Shown here piece after piece: positions 1 to 6,743 of a stretch of DNA of 20,193 nt. The notes under the pieces were generated by a model. It was not told the origin of the DNA. It searched no databases and saw nothing but the letters and a program-made list of their open reading frames with translations. A program made the translations under genes and the position numbers. This DNA comes from Dechloromonas sp. (GTDB lineage: Bacteria; Pseudomonadota; Gammaproteobacteria; Burkholderiales; Rhodocyclaceae), in assembly GCA_017302355.1 (NCBI GenBank), contig JAFLDQ010000055.1, positions 1-20,193 of the forward strand, written 5' to 3'. Each line of letters starts with the position of its first letter. Position 1 is the stretch's first letter.

Positions 1-297
1 CAGCCATGACTTTTCGAGCTTGCCGTAGTTGTCCTTGATCTCGGGAGTCGGGGCGAAATTCTTCAGTTCGACGAGCTGACGGTCGAACAAGGCTACCGAC
101 GCATCGAGAACCTTCTTGCTGCGGTCGGCGTCGACCTGCTGGCCAATCTGGAAATAGGCCTTGGCCATGCGCTGCGAGAGCATCCGCTGACGGCCGGCCT
201 TGTTGATCGCCGAATTGAGATCGGCAATCTGCGCCAGGGCTTCGCCGCCCGGAATGCTCAGGGCGAGAGCAAGCAGCAGTCCGAAAAGGGTTTTCAT
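1..297 (-). CDS. Secreted PilJ-N (type IV pili chemotaxis-transducer N-terminal) domain protein, 3' end cut by window
   Basis: The 99 visible codons start at an ATG preceded by a good Shine-Dalgarno (GGAGGA on the minus strand, 301-306). Residues 1-22 form a clear signal peptide: a short basic start, a leucine-rich core and a likely cut after Ala-Leu-Ala. A helical segment follows with the motif AGRQRMLSQRMAKAY at residues 34-48. That motif is characteristic of the PilJ-N / NIT-like sensory helix bundle found in nitrate and nitrite sensors and type IV pilus chemoreceptors. The protein is therefore probably exported to the periplasm and may bind a small ligand. Whether a membrane anchor or signalling domain follows cannot be seen, because the rest lies beyond base 1. 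It is transcribed in the same direction as tldD but 209 bases away, so membership in that operon is doubtful. The family call is from memory of the motif. Confidence 0.72.
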   Translation of the reverse strand, partial: MKTLFGLLLALALSIPGGEALAQIADLNSAINKAGRQRMLSQRMAKAYFQIGQQVDADRSKKVLDASVALFDRQLVELKNFAPTPEIKDNYGKLEKSWL

Positions 298-300
298 GAT

Positions 301-306
301 TCCTCC
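301..306 (-). promoter_or_regulatory. Shine-Dalgarno of the PilJ-N protein gene
   Basis: On the minus strand this reads GGAGGA, ending 3 bases before the ATG at 297. It supports that start, and the encoded signal peptide begins right there. Confidence 0.6.
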
Positions 307-417
307 AGTGCGTCATCCGCAAAAAAGTGAAGCTAACCGGGACCAGCGGACGCGGCCATGACATCGGTCAACATTGCCGGCCGCCGTGCCGAAAATCCTG
401 CCTGGCAAGCCGGGGAG

Positions 418-447
418 CCGCTGGCCTGCCGGTCGCCTGGCCAGCGG
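418..447. repeat. 9-bp perfect inverted repeat (hairpin) downstream of tldD
   Basis: CCGCTGGCC at 418-426 pairs perfectly with GGCCAGCGG at 439-447 across a 12-base loop. The right arm is repeated again at 446-454, sharing two bases, so the stem can slip. It sits about 60 bases past the tldD stop on the minus strand. No T-run follows in the direction of tldD transcription, so it is not a canonical intrinsic terminator. It could stabilise the mRNA 3' end. The rest of the 298-506 gap shows nothing else convincing. Confidence 0.4.
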
Positions 448-506
448 CCAGCGGGGAATGCCGCGAGCCATTCGCGCAGGCACGCCGGCGGCGCAACGAG
501 CGGGCT

Positions 507-1952
507 TCATGCCGTACCGCCTACCGTCAGTCCGTCGATGCGCAGCGTCGGCTGGCCGACGCCGACCGGCACGCTCTGCCCGTCCTTGCCGCAGGTGCCG
601 ACGCCAGGATCGAGCCGGAGGTCGTTGCCGATCATCGAAACGCGGGTCAGCGCGTCGGGCCCGTTGCCGATCAGCGTCGCCCCCTTGATCGGCCGCGTCA
701 CCTTGCCGTCCTCGATCAGCCAGGCCTCGCTCATCGAGAAGACGAACTTGCCGCTGGTGATGTCGACCTGGCCGCCGCCGAAATTGGCCGCGTAGATGCC
801 TTTCTTGACCGAGGCGATGATTTCCTGCGGATCGTGGTCGCCGGCCAGCATCATGGTGTTGGTCATCCGCGGCAGCGGCAGGTGGGCGAAGGACTCGCGC
901 CGCCCGTTGCCGGTCGGCGCGACGCGCATCAGGCGGGCGTTCAGGCTGTCCTGCATGTAGCCCCTGAGGATGCCGTCCTCGATCAGCACGGTGCGCTGCG
1001 CCGGGTTCCCCTCGTCGTCGATGTTCAGCGAGCCGCGGCGGTCGGCGATGGTTCCGTCGTCGATGACCGTGACGCCCTTGGCGGCGACGCGCTGGCCGAT
1101 GCGGCCGGAGAAGGCCGAGCTGCCCTTGCGGTTGAAGTCGCCTTCCAGCCCGTGGCCGACGGCTTCATGGAGCAGGATGCCGGGCCAGCCGCAGCCGAGG
1201 ACGACGGTCATCCTGCCGGCGGGCGCCGGGCCGGCATTGAGGTTGGTGATCGCCTGATGGACGGCTTCGCTGGCGTAGCGCCGCAGCACCTCGTCGTCGA
1301 AATAGGCGAAGTCGAAACGCCCGCCGCCGCCCGCCCCGCCCTGCTCACGCTTGCCGTTTTCCTCGACGATCACCGACAGCGAGCAGCGCACCAGCGGCCG
1401 GATGTCGGCTGCCAGCCGGCCGTCGGAGCCGGCGACGAGGATCACTTCGTACTCGCCGGCCAGCGAGGCCATGACCTGAATGACGCGTGGGTCGAGGGCC
1501 CGGGCGAAGCCTTCGAGGCGTTCGAGCAGTTTCACCTTGGCGGCGGCCGGCAGCGAGGCGATCGGGTCGAGCGGAAGGTACAGCGACCTGGCTGCGGTCG
1601 ACGCCGAAAAAGCCGGCAAAACGCCGCTCTGCCCGGCGGCGGCGATTGCCCGCACGGCGCTGGCCGCGTCGCCGAGCGCGCGCGTACTGATGTCGTCGGA
1701 GTAGGCGAAGGCGGTCTTCTCGCCGGAGATGGCGCGCACGCCGACGCCCTGGTCGATGTTGAAGCTGCCCGACTTGACGATGCCCTCGTCGAGGCTCCAC
1801 GCCTCCGAACGCGAATACTGGAAATAGAGGTCGGCATAGTCGACCTGGTGCGTCAGGATCTGGCCGAAGGTGCGCGACAGGTCGCCCTCGGTCAGCGCGA
1901 AGGGCGTCAGCAGCAGGGATTCGGCTTGCGCCAGGGCGCTCTCTTGAATCAT
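507..1952 (-). CDS. tldD: Metalloprotease TldD
   Basis: At 481 residues this is the length I recall for E. coli TldD. TldD pairs with TldE/PmbA to form a cytoplasmic zinc protease whose active site is enclosed and degrades unfolded peptides. It is known from microcin B17 maturation and CcdA turnover. The metal-binding [11 protein letters not shown] motif is at residues 262-272 (HExxxH, His262 and His266). The third ligand, a cysteine in GTCGKDGQ, is at 454. These positions match the E. coli protein as I remember it. The start ATG has GAGGAAG upstream on the minus strand. The gene lies 10 bases after the Nit-type amidase and is the last clear member of the yhdP operon. The partner tldE/pmbA is not in this window, and in many proteobacteria it is unlinked. 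No truncation or missing key residue is visible. Confidence 0.96.
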   Translation of the reverse strand: MIQESALAQAESLLLTPFALTEGDLSRTFGQILTHQVDYADLYFQYSRSEAWSLDEGIVKSGSFNIDQGVGVRAISGEKTAFAYSDDISTRALGDAASAVRAIAAAGQSGVLPAFSASTAARSLYLPLDPIASLPAAAKVKLLERLEGFARALDPRVIQVMASLAGEYEVILVAGSDGRLAADIRPLVRCSLSVIVEENGKREQGGAGGGGRFDFAYFDDEVLRRYASEAVHQAITNLNAGPAPAGRMTVVLGCGWPGILLHEAVGHGLEGDFNRKGSSAFSGRIGQRVAAKGVTVIDDGTIADRRGSLNIDDEGNPAQRTVLIEDGILRGYMQDSLNARLMRVAPTGNGRRESFAHLPLPRMTNTMMLAGDHDPQEIIASVKKGIYAANFGGGQVDITSGKFVFSMSEAWLIEDGKVTRPIKGATLIGNGPDALTRVSMIGNDLRLDPGVGTCGKDGQSVPVGVGQPTLRIDGLTVGGTA

Positions 1953-1962
1953 GGGCGCTTCC

Positions 1963-2769
1963 TCAAAGTTTGCGGTGCGCGAGCGCCGGCAGGCTCTCGC
2001 GGATTTCGGCGATGCGGGCGTGGTCGAGATCGGCGATGACGATGCCCGGCCCCTTCATCTTGCGGTCGAGGATCTCGCCCCAGGGGTCGACGATCATGCT
2101 GTTGCCGTGCGTCACCCGGCCGCTTTCGTGACGGCCGCCCTGACCGACGGCCAGCAGGTAGCACTGGTTCTCGATGGCCCGGGCGCGCAGCAGGATTTCC
2201 CAGTGCGCGCGACCGGTGGTCTCGGTGAAGGCAGCCGGCAGCAGGATCAGGTCGACGCTGCCGAGGGCGCGATAGAGCTCGGGAAAGCGCAGGTCGTAGC
2301 AGATCGACAGCGCGACCCGGCCGAAGGGAGTATCGACGGCGGCGAGTTCGGTGCCGGGCTCGATGAAGGCCGCCTCGTCGTAGCTCTCCTCGCCCTTGGT
2401 GAAGCCGAACAGGTGCACCTTGTCATAACGCTCGACACACCTGCCGGCCGGGTCGAAAACCAGCGTCGAGTTGCGCATGCGGTCGGCGACGCTCGCGGTC
2501 AACGGGATGGTTCCGGCAAAGATCCAGACGCCATGGCGGCGCGCGGTCGCGGCCAGCCACTCCTGGATCGGGCCCGCGCCGAAATCCTCGCGCGCCCGCA
2601 CGCGGTCGTCATCGGCGCCGATGATCGGAAAGTACTCGGGAAGCGCAACCAGCTGCGCCCCCTGGCCGGCGGCATCGGCGATCAGCTGGCCGGCCGCTGC
2701 CAGGTTGTCGGCGACGCGCGGCCCGGAAACCATCTGGATGGCCGCCATGCGGCAATTCTGCTTGCTCAC
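1963..2769 (-). CDS. Carbon-nitrogen hydrolase, Nit1/Nit2-like (probable deaminated glutathione amidase)
   Basis: This is a 268-residue nitrilase-superfamily amidase. The catalytic triad is visible: Glu45 in LPEYF, Lys117 in RYDKVHLF and Cys157 in [13 protein letters not shown]. Those flanking sequences are typical of the Nit1/Nit2 branch. Characterised members hydrolyse deaminated glutathione or omega-amides of keto acids, a metabolite-repair function. I infer the same here, but substrate cannot be read from sequence. The chosen start is GTG at 2769, which overlaps the yhdP stop as GTGA and has a strong GGAGGAGG site 6 bases upstream (2776-2783). An internal ATG at 2748 would remove seven residues and lies much further from that site. 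Translation is thus probably coupled to yhdP. tldD follows after 10 bases. Confidence 0.9.
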   Translation of the reverse strand: MSKQNCRMAAIQMVSGPRVADNLAAAGQLIADAAGQGAQLVALPEYFPIIGADDDRVRAREDFGAGPIQEWLAATARRHGVWIFAGTIPLTASVADRMRNSTLVFDPAGRCVERYDKVHLFGFTKGEESYDEAAFIEPGTELAAVDTPFGRVALSICYDLRFPELYRALGSVDLILLPAAFTETTGRAHWEILLRARAIENQCYLLAVGQGGRHESGRVTHGNSMIVDPWGEILDRKMKGPGIVIADLDHARIAEIRESLPALAHRKL

Positions 2770-5700
2770 TGCCTGCCTCCTCCTGCCGCCCCGGGCGGCG
2801 CTTCCTCGACGATTTCGCCGACCTTCTCGACCTTCGGGTCGCTCCAGCTGCCGGTCACGACATAGCGGTAACTGAACAGACGACCGAGCGGATTGCGCAG
2901 GATTGTACTGGCAACCAGCGCCGCGGCGCCGGCCAGCGGATTGACCAGGGTGGCCGCGCCGATGGCGGCCACCGAACCGACCTGCGGGCGCACCAGCACC
3001 TGCAGGTTCTGCGTTTCGTTCTTCAGGTCGGCCTCGCCCTCGATCTGGATCTGCGCCGCCGGGCTGTGGATGCGCAGGGGCTCCGCCGTGCGCATGACGC
3101 CGGCGGTCATTGCCGTCCGTCCCTCGATGCTGTCGAAGGCCAGCCCTTCGCTGAAGATGTCGCGAAAATCCAGGGTCAGCCGGCGCGGCAGCGACTGCAG
3201 CGAGATCAGCCCGAGCAAGCGGCCGACGCCCGGCTCCAGCTTGTTGAACTGGCCGTTCGCGGCGCTGACCGTCATCTCGCCGGTCAGCGACGGATAGTGG
3301 ATTCCGGTCAGCGGCCCGTTCCACTGCACGTTGCCGGCCAGCCGGCCCGTCCCGCGGCGGATGGCATCGACATAACCCAGGCGTGTCAGCAGCCTGCCGA
3401 CATCGCTGGCCGTCAACTCGAAATCGAGGCGCGTCTGATGGCGACCCACATCGTTGCGCCACACTGCCTTGCCGGTCAGCACGCCGTCGGGGTTCTGCAG
3501 ATCCAGCGTCTCCAGGCGCCAGACGCCCTGGTCGTTGCGCGCCTTCAGGTCGAGCCGGCCGAGCGCCCGTTCGCCGATCCGGAAATCGTCCACCCGGAGG
3601 TTCATGGCGGGCAGGCTGTTGATCAGCGCCGGGCCGGGACTGTCCTTCACTTCCGCTGCCGGGCGCACGACCAGCCGCTGCAACCGGCCGTCCAGCGAGC
3701 CTTCTCCGGCATTGCGCCAGAACACGTCGCCAGCCGCTTCCTGCATGTTGAGCGCGATCTGCCAGCCGTCGTCGCGCGGGCGCAGCTCGCTATCCACGTC
3801 CGTGAAGTCGCGGCCCATGAGGCGCAAGGCCGGCGTCCGAATCGCCACGCTGTCGAGTTCCGGCAGGTTCATGCCGTTGCCACCGCCGCGGTCGCCGCCG
3901 GCCAGCGCCTTCCAGGCATCGGCGTCGAACCGCGGGACGGCAATGCGCACCGCCACGCCGCGCTCCGGCAGCCGCGCCTCGCCGGAACCGATCGCCACAA
4001 CAGCACGTTCCACGCCGCCGTCACGCTTGACAACCACCGCCTGCGCGACATTGCCCAGGGTCGCCCGGTACTGGTCGCGCCCGGCCTCGGGACGCGTCTT
4101 CTCGACGCGCAGCGCCATCGGCTCCGCCGCCGCCTTGGCCAGCGGCTCGGGCAGATGCGAAGCGACGCCGACGAGATCCGAGTCGATGACGAGATCGATC
4201 TGGTGGTGGCGGATGTCGATGGCGGATTTCCACGCCGCGCTGCCGCTCAGCCGGTCGCCGGCGGGCAGCCCGGCATGACGGACCAGCTCGCCGACGTCCG
4301 AGGCGCCCGCGACCTGCACGGCGACCCGGTCGGCATGACTGCGGATGGCGGCCCGGACCTGCCCGCCGAATACGCGGCCGGTGATCTCCCGCGCGGTAAT
4401 GCTCGATTCGGTCAGATGCAGGCGGCCATTGACCTGGGTCAGCGGCGCCATGCCGTCGAACAGATGGATCTCGTTGTTCTGCAGGCGGAATTCGCCGCTC
4501 ACCCGGGAATCCGCCAGCCGCCGCAGGGGAATGTCGAGCGCCAGATCCAGCTTGCCATTGCCGGTCGCCGTCATGCCCTGGGTGAACTTGTCGATCTTGT
4601 CGCCCACCGGGCTCTGGTCGATGAAGCGCAGGAACTCGCCGGTCGGACCCTGTGCCTCGCCCCGGATCTTCAGTTGCTCGTCGAACGACTCGAAATCGGG
4701 GATCTCGGCAACGACGCCGGACAACCGCGCTCCGAGCAGGGCGCCGCGTTCGGCGACGACGCGCATGCCGACGCCGAAGCTGAGGACGCCGTCGATTCCC
4801 TCGATGACCGGCCAGCCGGGTGCGTAGTCCAGCTTGACATCGGCCGCCTTGGCGGTGATCTGGAAGGCGCCCTTCTGGCGCTCGCGGAACGGAAAATCCG
4901 CGAGATCGCCCTTGAGAACCAGCTTGGCGTCGGAGGCCTCGCCGGCGACGATCCCGCGCCGGACCCAGTCGCGGACATCCTGGCTGATGACCTTGGGCAG
5001 GTAGCGCCAGACGGCGCGGCCGTCGGCGCGCGACAGCGTCGCCGCCAGGTCGATCATGCCCGGCCCCTCCCCGGTGTGACGATAGCTGCCCCTCGCCGCG
5101 CCTTCCGCGTCGGGGCTCGCGAACCGCAGGCTCTCCAGGTTGACGTCGACGACGTCGCCCGTCACCTTCCACCGGGCGTGGCCGCGCAGCAGTTCCACGG
5201 CGATGTCGGGTTCGCTGAAGACGGCGGGCAGCGAGACGCCCGCATCCTTTGAATCCAGGGAGACCGTTCCACCGGCCTCGGTCAACTCGACCACCCCGGA
5301 AAGACCCTTCGCCCCGGGGAAATAGCCGTCGGCGCGCAGGCCGAGATCGGCGAAACCGGCCCGCAGCGAATAGCGATCGAGATCGTCCCCGAGCCTGCTC
5401 CAGCCAGCCCGCAGCTCCGATACCCGGCCCTGCGGCCGATGACGCTCGAGCAACTCGCGGCTGCGGGGATCGAGCGGCAGGAAGGAAGCGAGTTTGCCGA
5501 GCACGGCAAAATCGAGGAAGCTGGCTCCGGCGGAACCGCTGATCCGGCCGCTCTGACCATCCTGCTTCCACTCCGCGTGGAAATCGGTCGGCGCCACGCG
5601 CGTGTCGTCCGCCGCCAGCAGTTCGACCTTGCTCCCGGCAAGCGCCCAGTCGCCCTCGCGGTAACGCCCGAAGAGGCGGCCGCGCAAGCTGTCGAGCGCC

Positions 5701-6641
5701 AGTTCGGGCACCTTGCGCCCGAGGCGGACACGCAGGTCTGCAAGCGAGAGATCGGCGGTCAGCTTGCCCTGGCCCTCGGCCAGATCGCCCCACAGGCGCA
5801 TGGCGCCATGCCCCTGCGGCAGGTAGACCGGGTAATCGACCCACGCCTGCCAGCCGGCGAGATCGGCGAAATCGAGCTCGACGAAGATACGCCCCGAGAG
5901 ATGCTCGAGCGCCTCGCCGAGATCGCCACTGATTTCGCCGCGGAGTTCGATGCGGGCAGCCAGTTCGGGGGGCGGCGCCGCCGACAGCCCGAAGCGGTGG
6001 TTGCGTCCCTTGTTGTCGAGGCCGAACTGCAGATCCTCGAGCACCAGCGGCGGGGCGCCACGCAGGAGATCCTCCCAGAGGATGGTGGCGTTGCGGATGC
6101 GGATGCGCTTCTGGGCAAGCACCCACCGGGCGAATTCGGGATCGCTCTCCCCCTCGGCGGCGATGCCGGCCACGGTGATGCGGCCACTGGTTTCACGCCG
6201 CGCGTGCAGGACCGGCCGCTCGAAGGCGAGCAGCGCCAGTGTCAGGCGCCCGCGCCACAGGCTGCTCCAGGAGAGAACAGCCTCGACCTGCTGCAGCGAA
6301 AAGGCGGGAGATCCCTGGTGGTCGGCGATCACGACATCCCCGAGCAACAGGTCGGGATTGAGCCTTTCCCAGCGCGCCTCGATGCCGCCGATCGTCACCC
6401 GCTGGCCAACGGCCCGGCTGATCGCCTGCTCGATCTCCGCGTGATAGACGCCGACATTGGGCAGCACGACATAACGCAGCGCGATCACCAGGCTGGCAAA
6501 GATCAGCCACGCAACCAGGGCGGTCCACCCGGCCAGGCGCAGCGTGCCGCGCAACAAGGCCGAATCGAGCAGGGGCCACAGCCAGCGCAGGCGGTAATAG
6601 AAACCCCGGCGCAATGCCGTGCGGGTTTCCCGATCAGCCAC
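2766..6641 (-). CDS. yhdP: YhdP family AsmA-like envelope protein (DUF3971 / AsmA_2)
   Basis: At 1291 residues it is close to the roughly 1266 I recall for E. coli YhdP. There is a basic, aromatic N-terminus and one membrane anchor at about residues 37-58. A very long periplasmic part rich in beta-strand repeats follows. The segment after the anchor (VLPNVGVYHAEIEQAI, then RVTIGGIEARW) and the C-terminal FRDIFSEGLAFDSIEG region are typical of the family. YhdP, TamB and YdbH are redundant bridge-like proteins that carry phospholipid from the inner to the outer membrane. The first codon is GTG at 6641. No ATG, GTG or TTG occurs between it and the upstream in-frame stop (6675-6677), and there is no clear Shine-Dalgarno, so the start is less certain than the gene. 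It heads the yhdP / amidase / tldD operon. yhdP-tldD adjacency is also seen in enterobacteria, without the amidase. Confidence 0.94.
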   Translation of the reverse strand: MADRETRTALRRGFYYRLRWLWPLLDSALLRGTLRLAGWTALVAWLIFASLVIALRYVVLPNVGVYHAEIEQAISRAVGQRVTIGGIEARWERLNPDLLLGDVVIADHQGSPAFSLQQVEAVLSWSSLWRGRLTLALLAFERPVLHARRETSGRITVAGIAAEGESDPEFARWVLAQKRIRIRNATILWEDLLRGAPPLVLEDLQFGLDNKGRNHRFGLSAAPPPELAARIELRGEISGDLGEALEHLSGRIFVELDFADLAGWQAWVDYPVYLPQGHGAMRLWGDLAEGQGKLTADLSLADLRVRLGRKVPELALDSLRGRLFGRYREGDWALAGSKVELLAADDTRVAPTDFHAEWKQDGQSGRISGSAGASFLDFAVLGKLASFLPLDPRSRELLERHRPQGRVSELRAGWSRLGDDLDRYSLRAGFADLGLRADGYFPGAKGLSGVVELTEAGGTVSLDSKDAGVSLPAVFSEPDIAVELLRGHARWKVTGDVVDVNLESLRFASPDAEGAARGSYRHTGEGPGMIDLAATLSRADGRAVWRYLPKVISQDVRDWVRRGIVAGEASDAKLVLKGDLADFPFRERQKGAFQITAKAADVKLDYAPGWPVIEGIDGVLSFGVGMRVVAERGALLGARLSGVVAEIPDFESFDEQLKIRGEAQGPTGEFLRFIDQSPVGDKIDKFTQGMTATGNGKLDLALDIPLRRLADSRVSGEFRLQNNEIHLFDGMAPLTQVNGRLHLTESSITAREITGRVFGGQVRAAIRSHADRVAVQVAGASDVGELVRHAGLPAGDRLSGSAAWKSAIDIRHHQIDLVIDSDLVGVASHLPEPLAKAAAEPMALRVEKTRPEAGRDQYRATLGNVAQAVVVKRDGGVERAVVAIGSGEARLPERGVAVRIAVPRFDADAWKALAGGDRGGGNGMNLPELDSVAIRTPALRLMGRDFTDVDSELRPRDDGWQIALNMQEAAGDVFWRNAGEGSLDGRLQRLVVRPAAEVKDSPGPALINSLPAMNLRVDDFRIGERALGRLDLKARNDQGVWRLETLDLQNPDGVLTGKAVWRNDVGRHQTRLDFELTASDVGRLLTRLGYVDAIRRGTGRLAGNVQWNGPLTGIHYPSLTGEMTVSAANGQFNKLEPGVGRLLGLISLQSLPRRLTLDFRDIFSEGLAFDSIEGRTAMTAGVMRTAEPLRIHSPAAQIQIEGEADLKNETQNLQVLVRPQVGSVAAIGAATLVNPLAGAAALVASTILRNPLGRLFSYRYVVTGSWSDPKVEKVGEIVEEAPPGAAGGGRQ
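2776..2783 (-). promoter_or_regulatory. Strong Shine-Dalgarno inside the yhdP 3' end, setting a GTG start
   Basis: On the minus strand this reads GGAGGAGG, 6 bases before the GTG at 2769. It encodes the glycine-rich tail of YhdP and also serves the amidase. It is the reason for choosing GTG over the ATG at 2748. Confidence 0.7.
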
Positions 6642-6654
6642 TCGGGAAACCGCT

Positions 6655-6684
6655 TTGCCAGATGTCGGGATAGATCACTACAAT
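6655..6684 (+). promoter_or_regulatory. Sigma-70 promoter for glnE
   Basis: TTGCCA (6655-6660) is 5 of 6 to the -35 consensus. It is followed after 18 bases by TACAAT (6679-6684), 5 of 6 to the -10 consensus. This is the best promoter match noticed in the window. It predicts a leader of roughly 50 bases before the glnE ATG at 6744. No NtrC- or sigma-54-like site was recognised by eye. Confidence 0.65.
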
Positions 6685-6705
6685 CAACGGTCGATCAAAA
6701 AACGC

Positions 6706-6733
6706 ATTCTATCCTTTTCGGCCCAGTTGCCGA
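6706..6733 (-). promoter_or_regulatory. Candidate yhdP operon promoter
   Basis: On the minus strand a TAGAAT -10 box (6706-6711) follows TCGGCA (6728-6733; 4 of 6 to consensus) after a 16-base spacer. Predicted transcription would start about 58 bases before the yhdP GTG. It faces, and lies just downstream of, the glnE promoter in the same 102-base gap. Confidence 0.45.
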
Positions 6734-6743
6734 CCGAGCAATC

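Noticed and set aside
313..510. A 65-codon minus-strand frame whose ATG overlaps the tldD stop as ATGA
   Set aside because: The product is Arg/Pro/Gly-rich, as expected of chance frames in GC-rich DNA, has no domain-like pattern, and ends close to the next gene's promoter region. The overlap alone is not enough.
327..2039. A 570-codon plus-strand frame opposite tldD
   Set aside because: It is an antisense shadow of a certain gene. High G+C at third positions of the real gene removes stops on the opposite strand.
3066..5252. A 728-codon plus-strand frame opposite yhdP
   Set aside because: Same antisense artefact. The His/Arg/Ala-rich composition has no recognisable domain.
5439..6743. Upstream in-frame extension of glnE
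   Set aside because: It runs antisense through yhdP, precedes the predicted promoter, and has no GlnE-like sequence. The ATG at 6744 fits the family.
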